From the NCBI RefSeq assembly GCF_947503045.1, contig NZ_CANNCF010000001.1, positions 496,001 through 560,000 of the forward strand: 64,000 nucleotides of DNA, read 5' to 3'. The stretch is from an uncultured Tateyamaria sp. Its GTDB lineage: Bacteria > Pseudomonadota > Alphaproteobacteria > Rhodobacterales > Rhodobacteraceae. The translations under genes and the position numbers were made by a program. The notes below the pieces were generated by a model, which was not told the DNA's origin, did no database searches, and worked only from the letters and a program-made list of their open reading frames with translations. Shown here piece by piece: positions 55,240 to 63,333 of the stretch. Position 1 is the stretch's first letter. The number at the start of each line of letters is the position of its first letter.

Positions 55240-56115
55240 TCAGACCTTCTTTCGCTGTGTCTGGGAAAAGATGCCGCCGGGGCGGAAGATCAGGATCAGC
55301 AGCAGAATCGCATAGGGCGCAATCTGGCTGACCCCGGGCGGCCCGTAGCGAGAGGCCAACGGTTCGACCAATCCGATGATCAGCCCACCCAAAAGCGCGC
55401 CGGGCAAGGAACCAAACCCCCCGATGGCCGCTGCGGCAAAGGCCTTGATCCCAAGCAACCCGGTCGAGGGATCAATCGCCCCCTTCGAGGCAAAGAGGAC
55501 CCCCGCAACCGCCGCGACCATGCCCGACAGGCCCCAGACAAGGCTGTGTATGCGCTTGACCGGGATGCCCATGTAATAGGCCGCCAACTGGTTTTGCGAG
55601 GCGGCCTGCATCGCCAGACCCACCCTTGTGCGCGAAAAGAACAGGAAAAAAGCGAGGGTCAGCGCGGCGGTGACAATCACGATCAGCACTTCGTCGACGC
55701 CGAGAACCAGACCGCCGGAGCGTATGTCCTGCCCGGCATAGGGGGTTTCGAGCGATGTGGGCTCATGGCTCCAGATCGCGCCGGCGGCAAAGCGGATGAT
55801 AAAGCCCATGGCGATGGTCAGGATCACGATCGACGTCTGGGACTGGCCGAACATGTGGCGCAGGATGCCCCAGTTGAACAGGTAGCCAAAGGCCCCCATC
55901 ACGAGGATCGACAGGGGCACGGCCAGCCAGAAATTCAGCCCCATATATTCGTGATTGGTGAACCCGATGCAGACAAAAGCGCCCAACATCATAAAGTCGC
56001 CTTGGGCGAAATTCACCGCTTCGGTCGCCTTGTAGATCAGCACAAATCCCAGTGCGATCAGCCCATAGACACAGCCATTGGCAAGACCACTGATGATCAG
56101 TTGCACAAAATCCAC
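55240..56115 (-). CDS. livH: LIV-type ABC transporter permease LivH
   Basis: The product is 291 aa when started at GTG (56115), which follows a strong GGGAGGAG ribosome site. An ATG seven codons upstream would place that site inside the gene, so it was rejected. The protein is highly hydrophobic with LivH motifs LIALGFVLIYKATEAVNFAQ at residue 20 and FAAAAIGGFGSLPGALLGG near 240. It is the first gene of the livHMGF set, 119 bases after the dioxygenase gene. Confidence 0.92.
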   Translation of the reverse strand: MDFVQLIISGLANGCVYGLIALGFVLIYKATEAVNFAQGDFMMLGAFVCIGFTNHEYMGLNFWLAVPLSILVMGAFGYLFNWGILRHMFGQSQTSIVILTIAMGFIIRFAAGAIWSHEPTSLETPYAGQDIRSGGLVLGVDEVLIVIVTAALTLAFFLFFSRTRVGLAMQAASQNQLAAYYMGIPVKRIHSLVWGLSGMVAAVAGVLFASKGAIDPSTGLLGIKAFAAAAIGGFGSLPGALLGGLIIGLVEPLASRYGPPGVSQIAPYAILLLILIFRPGGIFSQTQRKKV

Positions 56116-56234
56116 GGCGCTCCTCCCAAAGACCATTTGAAGAACGATACCCGCGTAAGTCGCCAGATCACAACGCTTTCTGCAGGGAAGTGGTGCGAAC
56201 CCGTTTGGTCAGCGGCGCGCCGCTTGGACGCGCC

Positions 56235-57101
56235 CTAGTCCTTGGCGAGCACCACGTCGAAGGTGACCGCAAGGAACGGCGCATCGATCTTGCCCGACAG
56301 GGCCATGCCATCGGGGAAATCGCTCGCCGGTTTTTCCTCATAGGACATGACCAGATCGTCGCGCACACCAAACACGGTGTCCTGATCCAGATAGGGATCA
56401 TCGTCGGGGAAGATCTCGGTCACAAGCGTGCGATAGCCGGGCGCCTTGACGATGAAATGCAGGTGCGAGGGGCGCCACGGGTGGCGTCCACAGGCGCGCA
56501 GGATATCGCCCACCGGACCGTCCGTGGGCACCGTGTATTCCACAGGTTTGACGGTTGTGAAGGCGTACCGCCCGTCGTCCCCCACCGTCATCAACCCGTG
56601 AAACGAAAAGGTGTCCTGTGCCTCATCCTGACTGGCATAAAGCCCGTTGGGTGCGGTTTGCCAGATGTCCAGCTCGGCCCCGGCAATCGGGTTGCCTTCG
56701 GGGTCGCGGATGACCCCTTCGGCCAGCAAGACCGGACCACCAAAGTCGCGCTTCATGTCTCCTCCGACCGGCAGAGGCGGGGCGCCGGACACATGGAATG
56801 GCCCCAGCACCGAGGACGAGGTCGCAGCCGGGCTCGAATGCAGCATATCGACCAGCGACGACAGGCCCAGCACGTCCGAGGCAAGGACAAATTCGTGACG
56901 GTCCTCAGTCTCAATCGCTGCGCAACCTTCAAGAAAGGCGATGCCCTGCCGCCATTCTTCATGGGTCAACTGGGTCTCGCGGGCAAAATCGTGCAGGTGC
57001 TGGACCAGCGCTCCCATGACCTCTCGCGTCCGCGGGGCCATGTCGTCGGCCATGTAGCTGCGGAAAACGTCGGTGATATTATCCTTGGTCACATTGCGCA
57101 T
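56235..57101 (-). CDS. Intradiol ring-cleavage dioxygenase (hydroxyquinol/catechol 1,2-dioxygenase type)
   Basis: The product is 288 aa, with an N-terminal dimerisation domain (dioxygenase_N) and a catalytic beta domain. The four Fe(III) ligands are visible: Tyr155 (NGLYASQ), Tyr189 (EYTVPTDG), His213 and His215 (RPSHLHF). The family cleaves catechols between the hydroxyls to muconate or maleylacetate. The DGPVGDILRACGRHPWRPSH region looks most like hydroxyquinol 1,2-dioxygenase. It is 12 bases after the TRAP large permease gene, in a run of catabolic genes. No maleylacetate reductase is in the window. Confidence 0.9.
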   Translation of the reverse strand: MRNVTKDNITDVFRSYMADDMAPRTREVMGALVQHLHDFARETQLTHEEWRQGIAFLEGCAAIETEDRHEFVLASDVLGLSSLVDMLHSSPAATSSSVLGPFHVSGAPPLPVGGDMKRDFGGPVLLAEGVIRDPEGNPIAGAELDIWQTAPNGLYASQDEAQDTFSFHGLMTVGDDGRYAFTTVKPVEYTVPTDGPVGDILRACGRHPWRPSHLHFIVKAPGYRTLVTEIFPDDDPYLDQDTVFGVRDDLVMSYEEKPASDFPDGMALSGKIDAPFLAVTFDVVLAKD

Positions 57102-57113
57102 AGGCGTGGCTCC

Positions 57114-58418
57114 TTACAACAGGGCGAGGCTGAGGATCGGGAATTCGATCAGGATGAAGAGGATGATCAGCATCACAAAGGCAAACGGCAACGCCCCCAT
57201 GAACACGTCCTTGAGCGAGATGCGATCGTCGTTAAGTGTCGATTTGATCACGAAACAGGATATCCCGAGTGGCGGGGTCAGTAGGCCGATCTCGGCCCCG
57301 ACGACGGTGATGATGCCAAACCAGATCAGCGACATGTCAAGCGCCTCGACCAACGGCAGGAACAGCGGCACGACGATCAGGATGATCGAGGCCGTATCGA
57401 GGATCGTGCCGAGGAATATCATCAGCAGCACGTAAAGCAGCATGATCGTCCAGAATGTCGCCGAATTCCCCGCCAGCAGGTCCTGCAACTGGTTGGGCAG
57501 GCCCGCAAGGCCCAGCATCCGGCTGTAGATCGAGGCGGCTGTGATCAGGAACAGGATGGCGGCGGTGATGTGACCGGTCTCAAGCAGCGCCTCCCAGAAC
57601 CCTTTGAGCGTCATCGATTTGCGGGCAAGCGCGATGACCAGCGCCACAAGCGAGCCTGTGGCCCCTGCCTCAACAGCCGTCATCCAGCCGGTGTAAATGC
57701 CGCCGAGGACGATAGTGATCAGGCCAATGGTGGGCAGGGTTTTTGATGCAACCTCCGTCTTGGACATCCACTCGGTGTCCTCCACAACCCGCCCGCCAAC
57801 GAAAGCGGGGGTAAAGCGGCCCATGACCCAGATCGCGCCCACATAGGCGATGGCCAGCATGATGCCGGGGATCACACCGGCCAGGAACATGTCGCCCACC
57901 GATTGTTCGGCCACAAAGCTGTAGATGATCAGCATCGCCGAGGGCGGGATGATCATGCCGAGCACAGAGGACCCGGCGACCACGCCCACGGCAAAGCGTG
58001 GGTTATAATCCTGCGCGATCATCTGCGGAACGGAGACTTTGGTGAACACCGATGCACTCGCAATGGACGAGCCCGTAACGGCCGCGAACACCGCGTTGGC
58101 GCCCACGGTCGCCATGCCGATCCCGCCTTTGACCTTGCGAAAACGCATTGTCATGACTTCGTAGATGTCACGGCCCAGCCCTGCCTTGGACACGATGAGG
58201 CCCATAAAGGTGAATAGCGGGATGGTGGCAAAGCTGTAGACCATCGCGCTGTCGCCGACGGCGATTTTCAGCAGGTTCAGCGACAGGGTAAAGTTGTCGC
58301 GCATCAGCCAGATCGACACCAGCGACACCATGCCAAGCGCGATGGGAATGTAGACGCCTGCATAGATCAGAAAGACAATGGCAACGACCGAAATCAGGCC
58401 GATTTCAATAGGGGTCAT
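57114..58418 (-). CDS. dctM: TRAP transporter large permease (DctM)
   Basis: The product is 434 aa with about twelve membrane helices and DctM family features: VGANAVFAAVTGSSIASASV near 105, and GSSVLGMIIPPSAMLIIYSF near 150. It is the transport subunit of a tripartite importer for organic acids. The start overlaps the dctQ stop by four bases. The substrate is unknown; the flanking enzymes suggest an aromatic or dicarboxylic acid. Confidence 0.93.
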   Translation of the reverse strand: MTPIEIGLISVVAIVFLIYAGVYIPIALGMVSLVSIWLMRDNFTLSLNLLKIAVGDSAMVYSFATIPLFTFMGLIVSKAGLGRDIYEVMTMRFRKVKGGIGMATVGANAVFAAVTGSSIASASVFTKVSVPQMIAQDYNPRFAVGVVAGSSVLGMIIPPSAMLIIYSFVAEQSVGDMFLAGVIPGIMLAIAYVGAIWVMGRFTPAFVGGRVVEDTEWMSKTEVASKTLPTIGLITIVLGGIYTGWMTAVEAGATGSLVALVIALARKSMTLKGFWEALLETGHITAAILFLITAASIYSRMLGLAGLPNQLQDLLAGNSATFWTIMLLYVLLMIFLGTILDTASIILIVVPLFLPLVEALDMSLIWFGIITVVGAEIGLLTPPLGISCFVIKSTLNDDRISLKDVFMGALPFAFVMLIILFILIEFPILSLALL

Positions 58419-58981
58419 GGGTTTGATCCCCCTGCATTTTCATCGTCATGTTCGGGGACCCGAACCAGCGCGGGGCGGTCCTGCGCGGTGATCACCTTGA
58501 GCACAAAGATCAGGCAGGCCAGCGCACTGCCGCCCGCAATCACCAGTTTGACCGGCCACCACGGCACGGTGAAAACACCGGGAATGCCAAAGAAATCCTG
58601 CGTATCCCACATTTTGAGAAACTCAGGAAACATGATGTAGGCGATCAGCCCCATGAAAATCGCCGACGTCGCGTTGATGATGCGCCGCAGGTTCGCCGTG
58701 AGGCCCGGGCGGCGAGCATGGATCAGGTTCAAAAACCCGTCCGAGCGGGTCAACCGGTCGACCCGCACCACGTCCGGCAGTTGCAAAAAGATGATAAAGA
58801 CCACCGCAAGCTGGACAATTTCGTACGTCCCCTTGAGCGGTGCATTGAACAGACTTCGCGCAATCACGTCGACATTCAGAATGGCGACCAACGTCAGAAC
58901 GGTCAGCGTTCCGGCGACATTGGCTGCAATAGCAAGGGAATTTGCGACCCGAGAGAGACTGCCGATTGCAGACTTGAGCAT
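58415..58981 (-). CDS. dctQ: TRAP transporter small permease (DctQ)
   Basis: The product is 188 aa from MLKSAIGSLSR. It has four membrane helices and a DctQ core (VIARSLFNAPLKGTYEIVQL near residue 40). An upstream ATG would add 41 residues that overlap the dctP end and lack family resemblance. It sits between dctP and dctM. Confidence 0.88.
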   Translation of the reverse strand: MLKSAIGSLSRVANSLAIAANVAGTLTVLTLVAILNVDVIARSLFNAPLKGTYEIVQLAVVFIIFLQLPDVVRVDRLTRSDGFLNLIHARRPGLTANLRRIINATSAIFMGLIAYIMFPEFLKMWDTQDFFGIPGVFTVPWWPVKLVIAGGSALACLIFVLKVITAQDRPALVRVPEHDDENAGGSNP

Positions 58982-59012
58982 AATTCTGGCCCCTTCTCGG
59001 GTCGTTTGCCAA

Positions 59013-60086
59013 TTAGGGCTTTGTCCAGTCACGCACGCCGACAAAGCCTTCGGCTTCGAGCTTGGCGAGGTACGCGGCCAGCATTTCTGTGCCCGGCTCG
59101 CCATTGCCGTTCAGCGTGGCCGCCCATTCCTGCGCGATGTTGGGCATGGCAGATGCCCAGGCGGCGCGGTCCTCAGGCGAGACGTCGATGACAGTGCCAC
59201 CTGCGGCCACATAAGCCTCTTCAGCGGCGGCAGCGCGGTCCATGGCGATACCGGCAAGGTGGTCGCGATAATCAACCGCGACGGCTTGCAGCACCTCTTT
59301 GACCTCATCAGGCAGACCATCCCAATACTGCTTGTTCACGGTGATTGTCTTGGAGTTCACCGCACCCAGATCAGCGCGCAGCATGTAGGGCGCCACCTCG
59401 GAAATCTTGAAGGTCGCCGCCGCTTCGGGCCAGAGCATGCCAGCATCCGCCAGACCGGTTTGTAGCATGTTGTAAAAATCGGTCAGACCTCCGCGCACGC
59501 CCGCCGCGTCCTTGATACCCTCAAGATAGCGCAGGTTCATACCCGCACCCGCAACCTTGAACCCCTGCAAATCCGAGACGCTGGACACATCCTTGGTCGA
59601 AAACACCTGATAGCTGTTCAGCACCACGCCGGTGGCAAGGTAGACTTGGTTCTGGGCTGCAAATTCGTTCTGCATTGCAGGGTATTCGCGCGCGATTTCG
59701 TCCACTGCCTTGGCCACCGCACGCGCGTCCGAAGACACGAAAGGTGTCACCGCCGACAGGCCCTGGCTCGGCAGTTTCGAGGAATGAAAGATTGTTGTGA
59801 CGATGCCGATATCGCCAAGACCAAGCTCGATGCCTTCGAGAACACCCTTGGGTTTGACGATGGAGCCGCCGTAGTTTTCCTGCCAGTTCATCTTGTAGTT
59901 GCCGGTCTCGGCCAGACGGCGGTCGACCTCGGGGATGAAGAAGTTGGTGAACTCCTTGACCCACAGCGCGCGGTCCGGATAGCCGTCGATCACCACGGCG
60001 GAAATGGTTTCCTGTGCCGCCAAAGGCATGGCCGTCATCGCGGCCAGCGCGGCACCGATCACCGTGCGTCTTGTCCAGTTCATCAT
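59013..60086 (-). CDS. dctP: TRAP transporter substrate-binding protein (DctP)
   Basis: The product is 357 aa with a signal peptide (MMNWTRRTVIGAALAAMTAM, cleavage after PLAA). The double Arg near the start could also allow Tat export. DctP family stretches include EGIELGLGDIGIVTTIFHSS near 85, and DVSSVSDLQGFKVAGAGMNL near 170 with the conserved Arg in NLRYLEGI that contacts a substrate carboxylate. It delivers the acid to DctQM. Confidence 0.92.
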   Translation of the reverse strand: MMNWTRRTVIGAALAAMTAMPLAAQETISAVVIDGYPDRALWVKEFTNFFIPEVDRRLAETGNYKMNWQENYGGSIVKPKGVLEGIELGLGDIGIVTTIFHSSKLPSQGLSAVTPFVSSDARAVAKAVDEIAREYPAMQNEFAAQNQVYLATGVVLNSYQVFSTKDVSSVSDLQGFKVAGAGMNLRYLEGIKDAAGVRGGLTDFYNMLQTGLADAGMLWPEAAATFKISEVAPYMLRADLGAVNSKTITVNKQYWDGLPDEVKEVLQAVAVDYRDHLAGIAMDRAAAAEEAYVAAGGTVIDVSPEDRAAWASAMPNIAQEWAATLNGNGEPGTEMLAAYLAKLEAEGFVGVRDWTKP

Positions 60087-60132
60087 GTGTTTTTCCTCCC
60101 AGAAATGCGGGCTTTTTGGTGCCCGGTTGAAG

Positions 60133-60591
60133 TCAGTCCGCCTTTTGCCAGTTGACGGTCAGGTTTGTTCCCGCCGCCTCGAAAAGTTTGGCGATGGCGC
60201 AGTATTTCGAAGTCTCTGTCCCGACCACATCCAGCTCTTGCTGGCTGGCCGGGGTCTTGCAGTTCACCGTGAGCGTGATTTCGGGAAACGGCAGGTCGAT
60301 CTCTTCTTCCATGAGCACGCCGCGCCGGTCGAACTTGCAGTCCGCGTCAATCGTGACATCGCCCAGATCAATACCCAAACGGTGCGCATTCTTGTGGCCG
60401 ATCACGTTGGTGCAGGCGATCAGCGCCGTCATCGCGGATTCGGTTGGCGTGGGGCCAAGGTTGGTGCCGCCCCGCTCGGTCGGCTCGTCAATCACCACAT
60501 TCAGATCGCGCACCGGGATTTCCGTGCGCGCATGGGTCGGACAGGCCGCGGTGGTGCGGTACGTCACGACGGTTTTCATCTTTATGGCCAT
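60133..60591 (-). CDS. OsmC family protein
   Basis: The product is 152 aa. An OsmC/Ohr-type fold is shown by GPTPTESAMTALIACTNVIG (the reactive Cys lies in ALIACT) and a second Cys late in TSKYCAIAK. Such proteins reduce organic hydroperoxides using two Cys. AAGGAGG lies upstream of the ATG. It is placed between the nitroreductase and the TRAP genes, and may protect against peroxides made during ring cleavage. That role is inferred. Confidence 0.87.
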   Translation of the reverse strand: MAIKMKTVVTYRTTAACPTHARTEIPVRDLNVVIDEPTERGGTNLGPTPTESAMTALIACTNVIGHKNAHRLGIDLGDVTIDADCKFDRRGVLMEEEIDLPFPEITLTVNCKTPASQQELDVVGTETSKYCAIAKLFEAAGTNLTVNWQKAD

Positions 60592-60602
60592 CCGTGCCTC
60601 CT

Positions 60603-61268
60603 TCAGATCACGCTGCAGGTTTGCTCAAACGAGAAACGCGGCAGTTTCTGGAACAACGCAGTTTCGTCCGCGTAGCCGATGTTGCACAGGAAATTCGATT
60701 TCAGGCTGGTCCCGGCAAAGAATTCCTCGTCCACGATCGCGTTGGAAAAACCCGACATCGCGCCCACATCCAGTCCCACGGCGCGGGCTGCGATCATGAA
60801 ATAGGCACCCTGCAACGTGGCGTTGCGATAGGCGGTGTCGGCGCAATAGGCGTCCTTGCCAGCAAACAGATGTCGGCGATCCTCATGCGGGAACAGGAAC
60901 GGCAACTCGTGCCAGAAATTCATGTCCTGCGCGATGATCGCGGTGACCGGTGCGCCCATCATCTTGGGCACATTTTGCGGTTTGAGCGACTTGGCCAGCC
61001 GTTCTTTGGCTTCGGGCGATTTCACAAAGACAAAGCGCGCAGGCAGCGTGTTCATCGAGGTCGGGCCGTTGATGGTGATCTCGTAAATCTCTTCGAGTAG
61101 CCCGTCGGGGATCGGTCTGTCTGTCCAGGCGTAGTGCGAGCGTGCATCGCGCAAGATCAGATCAATGGCGTCATCCGACAGTCTGCTGATGCGGCTACGC
61201 AGGGCCCGATGGTCGGCCTGTGCTTGCGCGCGCAATGCCTCCAGCGTCTGACCGGTCGGCGCGTTCAT
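60603..61268 (-). CDS. Nitroreductase-family protein, malonic semialdehyde reductase (RutE)-like
   Basis: The product is 221 aa. The RutE/HadB-type features are ARSHYAWTDRPIPDGLLEEI, INGPTSMNTLPARFVFV and RAVGLDVGAMSGFSNAIVDE. These are FMN enzymes reducing malonic semialdehyde to 3-hydroxypropionate, or related substrates. The start overlaps the preceding hydrolase gene by four bases. No other rut genes are present, so a different carbonyl, quinone or nitro substrate is possible. Confidence 0.85.
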   Translation of the reverse strand: MNAPTGQTLEALRAQAQADHRALRSRISRLSDDAIDLILRDARSHYAWTDRPIPDGLLEEIYEITINGPTSMNTLPARFVFVKSPEAKERLAKSLKPQNVPKMMGAPVTAIIAQDMNFWHELPFLFPHEDRRHLFAGKDAYCADTAYRNATLQGAYFMIAARAVGLDVGAMSGFSNAIVDEEFFAGTSLKSNFLCNIGYADETALFQKLPRFSFEQTCSVI

Positions 61269-62149
61269 TCGGCGGCTGCCATGTTTGCGTGGTCTTTTTC
61301 GTCCACAATCGGGTTCGAACAGATGCCGATCCCCTCGATCTCGATATCCACGACCTCACCCGGCACCAGCCAGCGGGGGTTGGGTTTCTTGGCGTGACCA
61401 ACGCCCGGGGGTGTACCCATGGCGATCAGGTCACCCGGTTCCAGCGTGGTATATTCCGAGATCGTCGCGATGGTCTGCGCCACCGACCAGATCATGTTGC
61501 CGGTGTTCGAGGATTGCAGGATTTCGTCGCCCACGCGGCTTTCGATTTTCAGGCCCGCCGCCCCGACAGGCACCTCGTCCGGCGTGACCACAAAAGGGCC
61601 AATGGCGCCCGTGTTGTCGAAATTCTTGCCCGGGGTCCATTGATGCGTCTTTCGCTGATAATCGCGCACTGACCCGTCGTTGAACACGGTGTAGCCAAAC
61701 ACGTGATCCAGCGCGTCCGCTTCGGCAATATGGCGTCCGCCCTTGCCGATGATGAACATCAACTCCGCCTCGTAATCGAGCTTGTCCGAGCAGGTTGGAC
61801 GCACCAGCGGCGCACCTGCGGCCATGATCGAATTCTTGCCGCGCATGAACAACGCCGGGTATTCGGGGATTTCGTATCCGCCTTCCTTGATGTGATCGGT
61901 GTAGTTCAGTCCAAGGCAGATGATCGTCCCTGGCTTGGCCACAGGCAGGGCAGGGGTGATCGAGGCCACTGGCACTTCGAGCGCACCAGCGACCCTCGCA
62001 GCCACTGATTCTGCCAATGCCGGGTCAGAGATAATTGCCATCAAGTCCTGCCCCACAGCCGCATCAATTGCAGTGAGATTAACGGCCTTGTCGCCCTGAA
62101 CGGCAAAAACCGCGTCGCCGTTGGGTGTTTCCCCGACCAGGTATTTCAT
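61265..62149 (-). CDS. Fumarylacetoacetate hydrolase family enzyme
   Basis: The product is 294 aa from MKYLVGETPNG. The FAH catalytic domain has CLGLNYTDHIKEGGYEIPEY near residue 82, LDYEAELMFIIGKGG near 124 (metal-binding Glu residues) and FDNTGAIGPFVVTPDEVP near 180. Family members hydrolyse or decarboxylate C-C bonds in ring-cleavage products. It is the first gene of the long leftward catabolic run, and diverges from the YciI-GntR genes. Frame extension to 62443 is antisense to the YciI gene and was rejected. Confidence 0.9.
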   Translation of the reverse strand: MKYLVGETPNGDAVFAVQGDKAVNLTAIDAAVGQDLMAIISDPALAESVAARVAGALEVPVASITPALPVAKPGTIICLGLNYTDHIKEGGYEIPEYPALFMRGKNSIMAAGAPLVRPTCSDKLDYEAELMFIIGKGGRHIAEADALDHVFGYTVFNDGSVRDYQRKTHQWTPGKNFDNTGAIGPFVVTPDEVPVGAAGLKIESRVGDEILQSSNTGNMIWSVAQTIATISEYTTLEPGDLIAMGTPPGVGHAKKPNPRWLVPGEVVDIEIEGIGICSNPIVDEKDHANMAAAE

Positions 62150-62206
62150 GCGTACAATCCTTGTAAGTTTCCTCAATTTCTGCCTACAATATGAAAAGAT
62201 GTCAAT

Positions 62207-62220
62207 AAATATCGATATTT
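62207..62220. promoter_or_regulatory. Perfect 14-base palindrome in the divergent catabolic promoter
   Basis: AAATATCGATATTT is fully self-complementary. It lies 58 bases from the FAH-family start and 22 bases from the YciI start. A GntR/FadR-family gene is encoded just downstream, so this is a likely operator for it. Confidence 0.55.
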
Positions 62221-62241
62221 TTGAACAATAGGGAAAAGGCC

Positions 62242-62628
62242 ATGGTCGCTTGGGCAGAGTACAAGGCAGAAGCAAAGTCGCGCGGGGCACTGGCGCTTGA
62301 ACTTTACGTCGCAATGTCGACCCCTGCGAAGGAACCGCAGAACGTGAAAGCGTCGCTGCCCGACCACCTCGCCTATCAGGCAGAGCTGGAACGCGCCGGG
62401 GCGCTTGCATTTGCCGGGCCGATGTCGGACGAGACCGGCGCACATATGCAAGGCATGGGGCTGATCATCTACCGCGCCGAAAGCCTTGAGGCCGCGCGCG
62501 CACTGGCCGACAATGACCCGATGCACAAAAGTGGTGCGCGCACATATGTCTTGCGTCGATGGATGATCAACGAAGGATCGTTGACCCTGTCTGTCGGGCT
62601 GTCTACCAGCCATGTGGCGCTGAGTTAG
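62242..62628 (+). CDS. YciI-like protein
   Basis: The product is 128 aa starting at ATG with GGGAAAAGG upstream (a TTG seven codons earlier is possible). It has a YciI-type ferredoxin-like fold: ASLPDHLAYQAELERAGALA, FAGPMSDETG, then GLIIYRAESLEAARALADND and PMHKSGARTYVLRRW. Some family members act in aromatic breakdown (muconolactone isomerase- or chloromuconolactone dehalogenase-like). Sharing a divergent promoter with the catabolic run fits a small isomerase or lyase role. This is inferred. Confidence 0.82.
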   Translation: MVAWAEYKAEAKSRGALALELYVAMSTPAKEPQNVKASLPDHLAYQAELERAGALAFAGPMSDETGAHMQGMGLIIYRAESLEAARALADNDPMHKSGARTYVLRRWMINEGSLTLSVGLSTSHVALS

Positions 62629-62643
62629 AAAGGGCCGTTGGCC

Positions 62644-63306
62644 ATGAACATGATGGATGACACAGGCAGCAGAGAGATCTCGGCCACGCGAGCGGCCTAC
62701 CTGTCCTTGCGCGAAATGATCCTGATCGGAAAACTGCCCGCCGGGAAAAAGCTGAAGATCGAAGAGCTGCGCACCATGCTAAATGTCGGGGCCTCCCCGG
62801 TGCGCGAGGCGCTCAGCCTGCTCACTTCAGATATGCTGGTGGAGCGGATCGATCAGCGGGGCTTTCGCGCCGCTCCGGCGAGCCTCGCCAATTTCGAAGA
62901 GATCCTGACCCTGCGCTCGACCCTCGAGGATATGGCCCTGCGCCAGTCCATCGCGCGCGCCACGCCCGACTGGGAAGAACGCCTCGTTTTGTCCCATCAC
63001 CGCATGAAGCGGCTCGCGGGCAGCGAGACCTTTGAAGAGGCGCACAAGTCCTTTCACATGACGCTGCTCAGCAACGCGGATTCGCCAATGCTGCAACGCT
63101 ATTGCAGCCAGCTTTATGATCTTAACATCCGCTACAGGTACCTCGCCGCAGGCGGGTCCACCTATCAAAACCGCGATATCGCCGCCGAGCACGAAGAGAT
63201 CTTTGACGCCGCCGTCGCAGGCGATGCCGAGGCCGCCTCGGCCGCGCTGCTCAGCCACTACCGCCTGACTGGCGACTATCTCTCCACGCAGCTTGGCGCG
63301 CTTTAG
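62644..63306 (+). CDS. GntR-family (FadR/FCD) transcriptional regulator
   Basis: The product is 220 aa. The N-terminal winged helix is LREMILIGKLPAGKKLKIEE then LRTMLNVGASPVREALSLL. A C-terminal all-helical FCD ligand domain follows, with the metal and ligand residues in LRSTLEDMALR and SFHMTLLSNADS. Regulators of this branch respond to organic acids. It is between YciI and malonyl-CoA decarboxylase, 15 and 27 bases away, so it may govern both this operon and the divergent catabolic run through the palindrome at 62207. A MatR-like role is a second possibility. Confidence 0.9.
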   Translation: MNMMDDTGSREISATRAAYLSLREMILIGKLPAGKKLKIEELRTMLNVGASPVREALSLLTSDMLVERIDQRGFRAAPASLANFEEILTLRSTLEDMALRQSIARATPDWEERLVLSHHRMKRLAGSETFEEAHKSFHMTLLSNADSPMLQRYCSQLYDLNIRYRYLAAGGSTYQNRDIAAEHEEIFDAAVAGDAEAASAALLSHYRLTGDYLSTQLGAL

Positions 63307-63333
63307 GGCAGACCCAGCGCGAAGGACCAGAAT

